From: Morinoia aosen
Taxonomy: Eukaryota; Arthropoda; Malacostraca; Amphipoda; Talitridae
DNA length: 64,000 nucleotides
NCBI GenBank assembly: GCA_030386875.1
Contig: CM059569.1
Coordinates: 48,895,842-48,959,841, forward strand
Direction of reading: 5' to 3'
The notes under the pieces were generated by a model. It saw only the letters and a program-made list of their open reading frames with translations. It did not search any database and was not told the DNA's origin. Below, piece after piece: positions 41,617 through 52,050 of the stretch. Numbering within the stretch: position 1 is the first letter of the stretch; every line of letters starts with the position of its first letter. Position numbers and translations under genes: made by a program.

Positions 41617-44280
41617 TCAAGATGAGGTAACCCCGGTCTGATTTTTGCCTTGTGTGACAAGAGCACTGAAGTGATCGTTTTTACGATGGAGCAGTAGTGG
41701 AGGGTTATTATTTGATAACTCTGAAATGGGAACGATTGATATTTTCAAAACACAATGATCTTTTTCATCCAGGACGAGAAGTTTTTGGCCTGTCACATTT
41801 GAAATGATTAGTGGTATAAGGTCTACAGCAGCTTGGTCAAAATGTTTTTCGTTAATGTAATTATCTATGAGGTTTTGCATGTCGCCACTGTTCTTGTCAA
41901 AAAACTTAGCATATGTGCTGTAGTTTGCTTTACTCTCTGTTTTGATTGCAGCCTTTAGGGAATTGTAATTCCATTTTGATGCTGGTTGTTTTGTAAGTAG
42001 TTGAGCTACTGCGTGGAGGAGGCAGTGTCCATCGGCTTTGGTGGGAATCAGTTTTATGTTCCATGATCGTTTCAATTCATCCATTGTGGAATTCATGCGT
42101 TCACAAATGCGGCTGGAGACGTTTTTTTTCGCACTTTTTTCATCATTAAGAGGTTCTGAGAGGTGCGGGGAATTTACGTTTTTCTGGCTCTGAATTCCTG
42201 TTCTGTGGTGATTTCTCGTATGGGGATTTGCAGAGAACTGAGAAATGCTCGTGTCAATTATATTTTTCTGGTGATGATTGTGCATACCGTTGGGTAGTGG
42301 ATTTTCCATCGATTGTCGACTGCAATTTTGCAGCGATTTCTCTCTTCCTATTGATTTTACTGCTTCCGAGTATGTGATTGGATGTTGATTTATACTCGTG
42401 TCTGAGAGGGGCTTTTCATCCTCTTCATCAGCATTGGATAGCAATGAAAACCTATTTTTTGTAGGCACTCCGCAGTTGTTTGTGGCGGATGCAGGAGAGG
42501 GCTTGTTATATGAGGGCAAACATCGGGAGGAGAGGGGAGGAGAGGGTTTGTTATATGAAGGCAAACATCGGTTTATGCTGCTGGAGGTTTCACGTGGATA
42601 GGCGGTCAACTTAGAACAATCATTCAACTCATTTAGCTGTTTTGAATAATCATTAGAGTATTCAATTTCTTCATTCAGATCATGGGAGTTTCTGACACAG
42701 GAGATAAAATGTGAAGTTAGTCTCAAAGGTGATTTTAGAGCAATTTGTTGAAGAAAATGATGCGTGTCTTCTCGCGTAACGGGCCAAGTGCGGACATTGT
42801 TGTAAGCTTCATCAACAGGACCGGTTTTTACATTTGCTCGCAGCGGAATCAGTTTAAGACCAATTTTTCTGCACAGGCTCGATGCCATGTACAATTGCTG
42901 CCCACTGCAGGCACTCACCACATAAATACGAGAAAGAAGATTCTTTGTCCTGATCAAATTTTTTAATTTCGTGAGATTTTGGGACGAGAGGCTCAAACCT
43001 TTGAAACTAATTATATAATTCCTGAAAGCAGGTGCGCGTTCAATCTCATCATAGAGATCATTTAGACGTTCCGAAGTTATGGTCTGAATCCTGCATGCAC
43101 TATCAATGTCATCTCTGTTGATTTTTGTGAGACTATTGTCTCCAACGAGAAAAGTGTCTAAAGGGGATTTCGCATAAGGATGGTTACTCGCAGCTACCAC
43201 TGGCGTAAAATCATGAGCGCTGATACGATAATTTAAAGCAAAAAGCTGTTCTGTAATCACTTGAATATTTGATACAGTGGAAAAAATCGACGCTGGGCTT
43301 GGGGGACAATTTTGTCTCAAAGCTTTATTGAGAAATGCAGCTGTAAGAGACAGCGTGTTATTTATTTCGTGAATAGTTTGGGAACTGGTCATTTGGAGAG
43401 GATGTAAGTACCCATCAAAAGCGGTAACAGGTCTGGTTGTATTTTTCTCCACTGAAAATCTTACGTTATCCTCGCAGTTTACGCTCTGAGGTATTTTACT
43501 GCCAGTATTAGCTGCTTCGTATGCATTTTCAAACATAACTTCGCCACCTGAAAGGTCTACACACAATTTATCATTAAAATTATAATTAAAATTACCCCTT
43601 TTACTCTCTGACTGGTTGCACACATCCAAAATTTTATCGCGTTCTAACGATGACGTTGGTGTTTCCGTCGGCGGTGATAGATTTTGAGCTTTCTCAGTGA
43701 CGCAGGGCAGGGGCGACGTCGCCATGACGCAATCGTTTCGGCGAGACGAAGGAGCTCGCAGTGCTGTGGCAGCTTCCGCCAGTGAGGACGTATCTTCTTC
43801 ACTAAAGATTCTCGGCTTTGTGGACGATGAATCTTCTCGGACACAGTCCAAAGCGTGGGGTTGAGAGTCGAGTGCTGCTTGTACGGAATTTCTTGAACTC
43901 GCTTCGGGTGTGCCCGTAGCAGGTTTCAGAACTTGAGAAGATGAATTATTACTGGGAGCTGAATTATTACAAGCAGCGCCTGAGAGATTTTCGCCCGTGT
44001 CAGATGACTCTGATTTTGCAGTCATTAGTGATGCTTCAGGGGCTGAGAAACACTTGCTGATACCAGACTTCACGAACGTCCGAGAAGCATTTTTCGTTTT
44101 GAGTGTTTGAGGACCTTGAACAGATGGATTCACAGGGGCGGATTTATTAGGTCTGCCTTTCCGCTTTATGGCTGGTGCTTGACGCTTTTTACTGAGCTTT
44201 TCGTGCGAAGCTGTACTGGAGGATGTTTTTTCAGATGGAGCAACCTTCCGAGTAGTTGAACGAGTTCTATATTGATACAT
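41617..44280 (-). CDS. LINE ORF1 protein with C-terminal OTU cysteine protease domain
   Basis: 887 residues. The N-terminus is strongly basic with an AT-hook-like KRKGRPNK (about 40-47), followed by a long Ser/Thr-rich, low-complexity region. The middle (about 390-560) looks globular but I do not recognise it. A ten-residue CLPSYNKPSP repeat occurs twice (about 580-610). The C-terminus (about 735-880) has OTU hallmarks: KADGHCLLHAVAQLL with Asp750 and catalytic Cys753, then LLVLDE, then KNDHFSAL with His870. OTU enzymes are deubiquitinases. The role here is unknown; processing of the ORF product or removal of host ubiquitin are possibilities only. No CCHC zinc knuckle is visible. The frame ends at TGA (41619-41617) and continues open behind it into ORF2. 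Confidence 0.82.
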   Translation of the reverse strand: MYQYRTRSTTRKVAPSEKTSSSTASHEKLSKKRQAPAIKRKGRPNKSAPVNPSVQGPQTLKTKNASRTFVKSGISKCFSAPEASLMTAKSESSDTGENLSGAACNNSAPSNNSSSQVLKPATGTPEASSRNSVQAALDSQPHALDCVREDSSSTKPRIFSEEDTSSLAEAATALRAPSSRRNDCVMATSPLPCVTEKAQNLSPPTETPTSSLERDKILDVCNQSESKRGNFNYNFNDKLCVDLSGGEVMFENAYEAANTGSKIPQSVNCEDNVRFSVEKNTTRPVTAFDGYLHPLQMTSSQTIHEINNTLSLTAAFLNKALRQNCPPSPASIFSTVSNIQVITEQLFALNYRISAHDFTPVVAASNHPYAKSPLDTFLVGDNSLTKINRDDIDSACRIQTITSERLNDLYDEIERAPAFRNYIISFKGLSLSSQNLTKLKNLIRTKNLLSRIYVVSACSGQQLYMASSLCRKIGLKLIPLRANVKTGPVDEAYNNVRTWPVTREDTHHFLQQIALKSPLRLTSHFISCVRNSHDLNEEIEYSNDYSKQLNELNDCSKLTAYPRETSSSINRCLPSYNKPSPPLSSRCLPSYNKPSPASATNNCGVPTKNRFSLLSNADEEDEKPLSDTSINQHPITYSEAVKSIGREKSLQNCSRQSMENPLPNGMHNHHQKNIIDTSISQFSANPHTRNHHRTGIQSQKNVNSPHLSEPLNDEKSAKKNVSSRICERMNSTMDELKRSWNIKLIPTKADGHCLLHAVAQLLTKQPASKWNYNSLKAAIKTESKANYSTYAKFFDKNSGDMQNLIDNYINEKHFDQAAVDLIPLIISNVTGQKLLVLDEKDHCVLKISIVPISELSNNNPPLLLHRKNDHFSALVTQGKNQTGVTSS

Positions 44281-44520
44281 TGTGACGTTGATAGAGAGGA
44301 AGAAAAATTAAAATTTGTTCATTGGGTTAAAGTAGAAGACCTCGCCTTTTAAAGGTAGATAAAAAGAGACTGCCAGTAGGAAAGCAAGGGGGGGGGGGCT
44401 TGGGGTGCAAGACAGAGGAGGACAGAGTGTGAGCGGGAGGAGGGGGCAGGATGCTTGCGGTCGGCAGAGCAGCGTTGCTTGCTGTCCTGCTTGGGGAAGA
44501 AAAGAGAACAGAAAAAATTG

Positions 44521-46194
44521 CCTTATAAGTCGCTGAACTTATTCGGGCTCACAGGTAGCTATAATTAAATTTGACCATTTTACTAGACTTAAGAAACATT
44601 CTATCTCTGTATCACCTGTGGTAAATAATTTTTTTAAATGTGCGAAAAACATAAAATTTGATTACGAGAGAAGATAACTAAAAGCAACTCAAAACTATTT
44701 TCCCCGAGCGAGAAGAGGTAAAAATCACTTTTGAATCAAAGAAGGTGATACTAGATCCCAGTTTAGTACCTGTTGTATTTTCAATAGAATTAATCTCTGG
44801 TGATGTTAGCAAATGAAAAAAAAACTGGCAGAATGAGGTTAAGATAATGGGAAAATGTTTACTCATTCTGCTTGCTCTTCGCCCACTCATACTAACTCAT
44901 TTCCTATCCTTTTTAAAATAAAATTTAAACCATTACTGTGCTGATTGTGATGATAATAAGTTAATAAAATAATACATTCTCGATTGGTTGTTGGCATTTG
45001 AGCACGCGATAAAAGTTTTTTATTACGTACGTAACTTGTTTTATAATATATCATTGATAATTGCTTCAACTGTAAGAATATCACTTAGACCTTACTTTAT
45101 GTAATTGCTTGCGAGATATTTTAAAGAAACATTTCCATTTACGAAACAATTTTAAAAAGATTCTCAGATTTTTACGTCCACCAGCCCGCATCATACACTC
45201 CTCCGAGTGCAATCACAGTATGAAAGTTTAGTTGTCTGAAATTGGCTGTTGGTAACAGTTGGTTCTCTTCTTTGAGTTCTTTCATACAAATGTGTGCTTC
45301 AACTGCTGACAAAACGGCATGAGTATCTGTTTTTGAGTTTTACTAAGATCGATTATTTTTTTGACGGCGGTGTTTTGAATCTTTTTTAGAGATGACTGGT
45401 ATTTGGGTATGGAATGTGTGATATATTTAACTAAGAAATCCATTGACTAGGCCTAACTAGTGAACTTTAACTAATTTTTGTGCATCCGATGAATGGAAAT
45501 TTTTAACTAGCACTGTATGCCGTTGGCTGTTTCTACATTTTTGTCTCGAATTGTTACAATTTTTTATTTATTTTGTTGTTGCATTGCTTGTCCTATTTGG
45601 CGTGATAGAAAACAAACTACAACTTTAGAATGAATAGCTTGCCTTGATGAATGCAATGTAGTTGTAGTGTGTGCATGTTTATTGAATTTCCACAGAAAAT
45701 TTCATGAAATTTTAGAGTTTAAGCCTTCTTGAAGTTCAGCCTGTAGAAACAACTGTAAAGTTGTTTCAATACAAACAAAGAAGGTGATATTCAAAAGTTG
45801 TTTCACTTGAAACAACTGTATTAATATTTTGGTTCACAATCAAATTTTTAAGTTAGGTATTTTAATTAAATAGTCATTATTTAAATAACATAGGTAATTT
45901 CTGGGTAAATGTGAAGGAGAGGACAATAATTGATTTTCTAATTTTTTTTCCTTGTATAATGGTAATGATGTCAAAATAAACGGTCAATATTTACTTTAAT
46001 GCTGTCAACGATTCTCATAATTTCTTAGCTATAGATAGGTAATATAATAAATTTTAAGACGTTTTACAAGAATGACAATGTGCCTGGAAATGCTTAGTTT
46101 TCAAGTTATTTAAGTTTGAAGTTATACAAACGGCGCTCCTGAATGGCCTTTTTTGCGCAAAAGCAGTCATTGTTTTTGCAATAGAAACAGAAGC
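44521..46194. other. intergenic, nothing recognised
   Basis: AT-rich sequence upstream of the LINE without a convincing gene or element. Short repeated motifs occur (AGTTGTTTCA and its complement near 45750-45825), suggesting small foldback debris. Confidence 0.45.
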
Positions 46195-46196
46195 TA

Positions 46197-46464
46197 ACCC
46201 TCTATTACAAACGTAAAGAGGTTGGGTCATGAATGGTAGCCACAGTTCTTCTAGGGAAAATTATAAATAAAGGTTTCTAGTGACGTTTGTTTACATGAAC
46301 TCCAAAATAGCTGCTGCGATCTTTGGTACCGGGTAGCGCCATGGCGGCAGCCACCTCGTAGTTGATGTAAACGGACGTTACTGAAAACCTTTTTTTATAA
46401 TTTTCACTAAAAGAACTGTGGCTACCCCTCACAACCCAACCTCTTTACATTTGTAAAAGAGGGT
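46197..46464. mobile_element. foldback MITE with TA target duplication (Tc1/mariner-like)
   Basis: Nearly the whole 268-bp element is an inverted repeat. The 80-bp outer arms (46197-46276 and 46385-46464) differ at about nine positions and contain ACCCTCT, GTAAAGAGGTTGGGT and GGTAGCCACAGTTCTT. The pairing resumes inside with GACGTTTGTTTACAT. It is flanked by TA on both sides. It has no coding capacity. The central unpaired part contains GGTACCGGGTAGCGCCATGG. Confidence 0.78.
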
Positions 46465-46466
46465 TA

Positions 46467-47018
46467 GGGTAATCCATCAAATATCAAACTGAACTAATTA
46501 TCAAACAACTTTGAAAATATGCGCGTAATAAATTTAGTAAGCATCCAAACTTGCTCAGTGCTGGTGATCTTACATCTAAAACTCCTATTTTAGTGATAAG
46601 AACTCATTTCTGTTAGCTGCAAACTGCTACCAGCTGTTGCGAACGCATTTCTGTACGACCCTTACAAATTGGTCATATTTTTCCACTTGAAAAATCTTAC
46701 GCACCTTGGGAAAATTGCGACGGTTCAACTGTTGTCGTGCCAACGTCAACCTCCCGTCATAACTAGAGAGTAGGGTTGTCATATGATGTTCTGTTGCTGT
46801 ATTTTTTTCTTGCCGGCTAAAACCTTGATAATTATTCCATGTTTGACATTCAGTTCCTATTTCATGTCAATATTAAATACTGAACAAAGGTGTTCGAATC
46901 AAAATTCCTTAAAAATCATGAATTTATGCCTCAAACAAGGCTTTTTGATTCTTAATTCTTTTAAATAACTAAATCGATCTATTGAATGCCTGTTTTATTT
47001 CCTCAAAATATTGTATAA
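46467..47018. other. no gene seen
   Basis: AT-rich sequence between the foldback MITE and the transposase relic. It may include the decayed 5' part of that transposon, but I cannot recognise DDE sequence in it. Confidence 0.4.
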
Positions 47019-47756
47019 ATGCTTGATAATAACATTGAAGTAGTTGAAGATGACCACCAATCAGCTGCTGGTGTTCCAAGGCCCTCAAGATCATCAATGA
47101 TTCGTCTGGCTACATTTACTGATGATCAATCCCTTGCCAAGAAAATTGATGCAAGCATCAATAATAATTCATTGACGAGTGCTCTACACTCTACTCCAAA
47201 AAAGGTCACACAGGTTGATGATCACAATGATGGTCCAACAAGCACTGCAAATGAAAAATCGATCTCGTATTCAAATTTTGATAACTCTCCATTCTAATGC
47301 TTCCTGAAAATAAGTAATGAGACAGTTATTTCAAGAAAATCCAGTGCACCAAAGCCAGTTACACCTAGCGCTATTACAGGGAAGATGTACAATGAGACAT
47401 TAAAACTGGCACAGAAGAAGAAAGCTGATGCAATAGCTGAAAATAATCAAAGCAAGGAAGAGAGAGCAAAAAAGAAGGCACTGAAACAAGCTAAAGGAAA
47501 GTCTACAAGGATTCGTAAGGAAAGTTCCAGCGAGAGTGAAGATAAAGAATCTAGAGCTGCTTGCCAAGCCTATGGTGGGAAAGACAGGTGGGAAGACAAC
47601 ACGGCATGGATTGGATGCAACACCTGTGATGCGTGGTTGCCCAGGGATTGTGTTTCTGAAGAAGTTGGGAACATGACCGAAGAAGAAATCGAACATTTCA
47701 ATTTTGTTTGTTTAGCGTGTGAGAGGCAAATGATTTGTATTAAGCGGAAGAAATAA
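47019..47756 (+). pseudogene. transposase C-terminal fragment with PHD-like zinc finger
   Basis: One reading frame, interrupted by a single in-frame TAA at 47295-47297 and otherwise open to 47756. The first part is acidic and Ser-rich. The second has a Lys-rich stretch (KKKALKQAKGKSTRIRKE), then a PHD-like finger: AACQAYGG, WIGCNTCDAWLPRDC, FNFVCLACE. The first Cys pair is reduced to one (CQAY), so zinc binding may be compromised. Such fingers are common at the C-terminus of Tigger/jerky-type transposases in invertebrates. The catalytic DDE region is absent. Confidence 0.6.
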
Positions 47757-47767
47757 GTTGAAGCTTG

Positions 47768-47941
47768 CAGCAAACCCCCGCACAAGGACCTCTTGGGAGG
47801 AATGCCTTGTTCGTTGTACAGAGGGTCCGTTGTGCAGGGGGGGGGAATGCCCCCTCGGCACAATTGATAATCCCCTCTGCACAACGAACTTTCATCAGTT
47901 TTCTCTGTTGTGTGGAAGTCCGTTGTGCGGGGGGTTTACTG
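47768..47941. repeat. nested inverted repeats at the Tigger-like 3' end
   Basis: Outer arms 47768-47790 and 47918-47941 (CAGCAAACCCCCGCACAA versus its near complement) enclose inner arms 47809-47825 and 47872-47889 (GTTCGTTGTACAGAGGG versus CCCCTCTGCACAACGAAC). All four are variants of the terminal repeat. A run of nine or more G (47837-47845) lies in the centre. It could be a small internal-deletion MITE inserted next to, or derived from, the relic. Confidence 0.6.
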
Positions 47942-47943
47942 TA

Positions 47944-48639
47944 AGTATAACTGGCTATAGTCTTGAGACATATCTAGTTGCGCGGAAGTCCATTGAGTTA
48001 AAAAGGAATTTATCTTGTGTTGATTAGCCTATGGCAATATATACGGACGTGCTTAACATTACAAAGTGTATCATACGGGTCAAAGGTCAATAAAAAGTCA
48101 ATTTAATTACTGAAGAATATATTTGTTACAAAAATAAGTAAAATAAAATAATATCTCCGTCTTAACTGTATACAAGCTCGGTCTACCTCCCCAGACGATA
48201 TAGGCTACGTTGCAGTACTTAGCCATAATCGTAAATCTAAGATCTAGAAAATGTACTGTAGTATAAAGAAGAAGTCACTCCTTAAATATATTGATATAGG
48301 GTATCTCACGGCCTTTTTTCCCTAATCCTAGATAGGCCTATATAGTTTTTAGTAAGTTGTGTTCGGATTCAAAATTCGAACAAAAAACCTGTTAGGACCA
48401 AAATTCTTGTTCGATTCATGTTCGATATTGATGAAATTGTTATTAAAGAGTTCGATTTTTAGAACAATGAATAAATTCCAACAATCTACGTTGTCTTTAA
48501 AGCGACATCACAGAACAAGAAAGCAACTGTTCAAGAATAATCTTGAGGCCCACAACAGTTATTCAGAGCAAAAGTTACCGATTTATGAAGGTTGTTTCTA
48601 GACACACGTGGTTTCTGTTCGATATTTGATGAATTACCC
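47944..48639. other. no gene seen
   Basis: AT-rich sequence without a recognised gene or element. The ATTCGAACA/TGTTCGAAT-like words near 48360-48420 are locally repeated. Confidence 0.4.
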
Positions 48640-49320
48640 TAGCTTCCGTTATCAATTAAATTACGCTAGCCACGCACGCTTCCATGGCGCGCACAAGCCA
48701 GCTTCAAAGATTAATAATTCGAAAATAACGCATCAGCGGGCAGAATGTTATTCGTGTAAAACATTCTTAAATGTGTTCCTTTATTGATTCTTTGCAACAA
48801 AGTTATGAAAATCGTTGACAACATTAAAGTAAATATTGACCAAATAAACAACTTATCTTCTATGCACTTTTTGTCACAAATGCATATGTAAGGTCACTTC
48901 ACAATTTTAGTTATTTTACCTGATTTGTTTGAAATTTGGCCAGTATATGTATATGTTGAGAGTGCACATTTTTTATTCTTGTAACTTTTTAGATTTAGGC
49001 CTTATTTCGGTATTTGTGAAGCGTAGGAAAATCGTTGATTTTCCAAATTTTGCTGCCTAAACATAGTTAATTAGATTGAAATAAACAACTTTTCTTCTAT
49101 GCACTTTAGGGGGCAAATGAGTGTTTAACGAGTTATAGCGGAAGGTTTAGTTTTGTCTTTGATGACGAATACGCTTGAATAAACAGCCACTTACCGATTT
49201 TTAAATTTTTGTTGCTTGAATCATGGTAATAAGTTACTAATAACATCAAAATAAATAACTTTTCTTCCATACTCTTTTTGCCGCAAATGAGTATTTTACG
49301 AGTTAAGAGTGGTTGGTTTT
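48640..49320. repeat. composite copy of a dispersed foldback-type repeat
   Basis: The first part (48640-48790, with GTAAAACATTCTTAAATG and CCTTTATTGATTC) matches 51181-51340 and, inverted, 49434-49570. The second part contains two blocks (49060-49150 and 49240-49310) with AACTTTTCTTCTATGCACTTT and GTTATAGCGG, matching the arms of the element at 53822-54262. There is no coding capacity. It looks like several partial insertions of one family. Confidence 0.6.
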
Positions 49321-49433
49321 TTTTTGCACGATTGAGCTGTTGAAGTACGTTTAAGTACTTATTAATTTATTATTTGCCGGCCCTACAGAGCTTGCGGAGC
49401 CTAAACCCACTTCTAGGATCTTTTAGTTAATAA

Positions 49434-49570
49434 CACAATAGAAATTATTGGTCAATGTGAGGTGTGATGCAATCAAAGGAAATGGGAATTTTATTCTGAA
49501 GAATCACTAGAGGAACCCATTTAGGAATGTTTTACACAAATAACATTCTGCTCTCTGATGCGTTATTTTT
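49434..49570. repeat. inverted copy of the 48.7 kb / 51.2 kb repeat
   Basis: In reverse complement it reads CAGAGAGCAGAATGTTAT, TAAATGGGTTCCTCTAGTG, GATTGCATCACACC and TCACATTGACCAA, matching 51250-51390 base for base over most of its length. Confidence 0.7.
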
Positions 49571-50951
49571 TAATTATTCAGCTTTGAAGTTGTTGGGGGA
49601 TAACTGTTGACCCGGTAAGGCCCCTATAGTAGGAGACTGGCAGGACTCTCTATTCCACTTCTCAAGTGGAAGTGGCAAAAGAAAATACTAAAATGATGGG
49701 AGCCACAGGCAAGGGGAGAGCTTAGACTGAATATGAGAAACTCAAAAGGGGGAATTACAGACTAATTCATTCAGTGGGATATAAATTAAACTTTCATGAA
49801 CACACAACATATACTGAAACAATCACAAATACAATGAATCCATTGGCTGTAACTGACAATTGGTTTGGTCAAAGGGGTTAGCATGGTTAGATAGGGAAGG
49901 AAGAATTACAGCCCAAAAGACAGACAGACTATACCTAAACACATATATAAATACACAGATGCACGAGACATAAGAGGTTCGTAACAAGCTTGCACAATAC
50001 AATTTCAAGGGAATCTGCTACGTAGAAGGGAATCAGACGGTGGAGGATCCTGTCACAAACTGCCGGTGGGTACATTACCCAATCTGTCTGCCCAACGTAG
50101 CTGAGTCGGGCCAGTGGCAAGAGTCCCAGACTCGCTGCTCTAAAAGGAAAAACACAGGACATAAGCATCTCAGCTAGCCACAAGAAGCAGAAGCTGCCGA
50201 GGAAAAAGTTGAGGGAACAGTATTTAACACCAAAGCAGAGCAGCACACAGGGGCAAAAGAACTGAAGCACACGCAAAAATGATGGATATTGAACACCAAA
50301 CTAATAATAGAGATATAACAAATAAAGCTGAAATATAGTATTAGCACTATATGCAGGTATTGGACAGTAAAGTAAGTGAACAAGAAGCACAAGGCACACT
50401 GAAATACATTTAAGCAATCCTAGTCCAATAAGGTCAAATAAGCAGGCATACTTAGACTTACCCTAAACGAGCAACCAGGATTAAAATACGGCAGGATGAA
50501 TCAAGGTAGCAGGTCAAGCAGTGGATCTTAAGATTAGCGTCTCAAGCAGGTGAATAGAAAAAGGCAAAATATGACACTAGGAACAGAAGAGGTTATAGGA
50601 TTTAGCAAAATAAATCTGAAACAAAAAGAAACAAGGGGTAATGAATATGGTGGCAGGCACATGAACAATACAGGAACATGTCAGGCCAATCCTCCACAAA
50701 GTTAATAGGTAAATTGCTTTCCCGCGCAAAATGTGGAACACAGAGTGCGAAAAGGTTGGGTCCGGAAAGGCAAAGTTTGGATCATGAGGTGTTATAGTTT
50801 TTGCTAGAACTTCGTAGAAATAAAAAAATGATAGAAATTGTTTATAAATAATCAGAAATATTGTTATCAGTTAATAACATTAAAAAGTTAACGTACAATT
50901 TCTTGTACTTGGTGCTTTTGACGTTTTTTTAGTCATCATTATTATTATGTT
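49571..50951. other. no gene recognised; possible decayed element
   Basis: Moderately repetitive-looking sequence without introns, exons or terminal repeats that I can define. Short open frames occur on both strands but none resembles a protein. A tRNA A-box-like GTAGCTGAGTCGG lies near 50087-50100, with no B box at a suitable distance. Confidence 0.35.
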
Positions 50952-51177
50952 GTCACCTTTACAGTCAGCTCATAGATGGCGCCACCCGGTACTGTCACCT
51001 TTACAGTCAGCTCATAAATGGTGCCACCCGGTACGGCCGCCGCCATCATGGAGCAGATGTAAACACAATAATTAACATGGCCTTTATGGGTTGCTTTCAA
51101 CCTTTATTTATAATTTTCACTAGAAGAACTGTGGCTACCCCTCACAAAACAACCTCTTTACGTTTGTAACAGGGGGT
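50952..51177. mobile_element. left-truncated copy of the 46.2 kb foldback MITE
   Basis: The right arm (about 51090-51177) matches 46385-46464: TATAATTTTCACTAGAAGAA, CTGTGGCTACCCCTCACA, AACCTCTTTACGTTTGTAAC and a GGGGGT end followed by TA. The centre is present in reverse orientation and duplicated: two 42-bp units start at 50952 and 50994 (GTCACCTTTACAGTCAGCTC ... GCCACCCGGTAC). The left arm is missing. Confidence 0.7.
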
Positions 51178-51180
51178 TAA

Positions 51181-51680
51181 CTTCCGTTATTAATGAAATT
51201 ATGGTTTGCCCGCTTGCTTCCTTTGGTGCACGGAAGCTAATTTCAAAGTCGAATAATTCTAAATTAATGCATCAGAGAGCAGAATGTCATTCATGTAAAA
51301 CGTTCTTAAATGGGTTCCTTTAGTGATTCTTGGGGTCAGAATGATTTTTTTCCGTGATTGCATCACGCTTCACATTGACCAAATTATCACCCAAAAATGA
51401 GTTATAGCGGTATGTTAACTTTCGTCTTAGATGGCGGGAACGGGCTTGATGATTTAAGGGCATTCGATGGCAGCGTCCATTGCAGTGTTACCAGATGCCG
51501 TGCTTGATGAATTACTTCCCGCTTCAAACACTGGAGTTGTGGTAATTAATTTACCGCTCTAACTTGTTAAATACTCGTTTGCCCCCAAAAGCGCATTGAA
51601 AAAAAATATTTATTTCGATCTAATTAGCTATGTTTAGGCACCAAAAATTGGGAAATCAACGATTGTTCTACCCTTCACAT
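51181..51680. repeat. dispersed repeat copies abutting the MITE
   Basis: 51181-51390 matches the 48.64 kb repeat. 51400-51680 (GAGTTATAGCGG, GCTTGATGAATT, CTTCCCGCTTCAAACACTGG, TTAGGCACCAAAAATTGG) matches 54090-54240 of the foldback element at 53.8 kb. It has no coding capacity. Confidence 0.65.
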
Positions 51681-51734
51681 TTACCCTTATTTTTTTTTAG
51701 GATAATACAAAATAATAGTGTATTGGTACATTTT

Positions 51735-52050
51735 TATGGATATTTCAAAAGAGTAAAAGTCACTAAGTTTTCATGCTAGAACAAAACCAAAGACAGTTTT
51801 AGAATCCTCGGAGCATTTCTAACATTAGTATGGTTTAAAATTGTAAATTTTTTTCTTTTGATATGCAATATATTATAAATATTTAGCATATAAAATAATT
51901 TTGGATTTTGAGCTTGATAACAATTTCGATCAAATTTGAAAGTTTGAGACCGTACTATTGTTGAAAATGTTCCAAGGATTCTAAAACTGTCTTTGATTTT
52001 GTTCTAGCATGAAAACCAAATGACTTAAACTCTCTTGTATATTCAAATAT
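51735..52050. repeat. foldback element with about 100-bp arms
   Basis: Left arm 51735-51833 and right arm 51951-52050 are inverted copies, including TTTTCATGCTAGAACAAAA and AAAGACAGTTTTAGAATCCT with few mismatches. The spacer is AT-rich. No clear target duplication was seen, and it is unrelated by eye to the neighbouring families. Confidence 0.75.

Larger units (their letters stand above)
36065..44520 (-). mobile_element. full-length LINE, Jockey/CR1/L2 superfamily, OTU-bearing ORF1
   Basis: Non-LTR retrotransposon on the minus strand with both ORFs open. It has a pyrimidine-rich probable 5' UTR (about 44520-44281, with a long C-run on the element's strand), ORF1 (44280-41617), ORF2 (41616-38650) and a long 3' UTR containing two large direct copies (36841-37725 and 36065-36840). 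Each copy ends in a stem-loop, AATAAA and a T-rich simple repeat rather than poly(A). The 5' boundary is uncertain and I found no target-site duplication. Either the 3' UTR was duplicated or a 5'-truncated sibling inserted at the element's own 3' end. Intact ORFs suggest a recent insertion. Clade within the superfamily needs an RT phylogeny. Confidence 0.85.
47019..47941 (+). mobile_element. Tigger/pogo-like DNA transposon, 5'-truncated relic
   Basis: The right end is a terminal repeat: in reverse complement 47941-47918 reads CAGTAAACCCCCCGCACAAC and is followed by a TA (47942-47943), as in pogo/Tigger elements. Upstream lies the C-terminal part of a transposase frame (47019-47756). I found no matching left terminal repeat and no DDE core, so most of the element is lost. 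A second, inverted terminal-type sequence (47768-47790) lies only 11 bp after the frame. Confidence 0.55.

Noticed and set aside
50085-50130. tRNA-like A-box (GTAGCTGAGTCGG)
   Set aside because: No matching B box or cloverleaf could be drawn; insufficient for a tRNA or SINE call.
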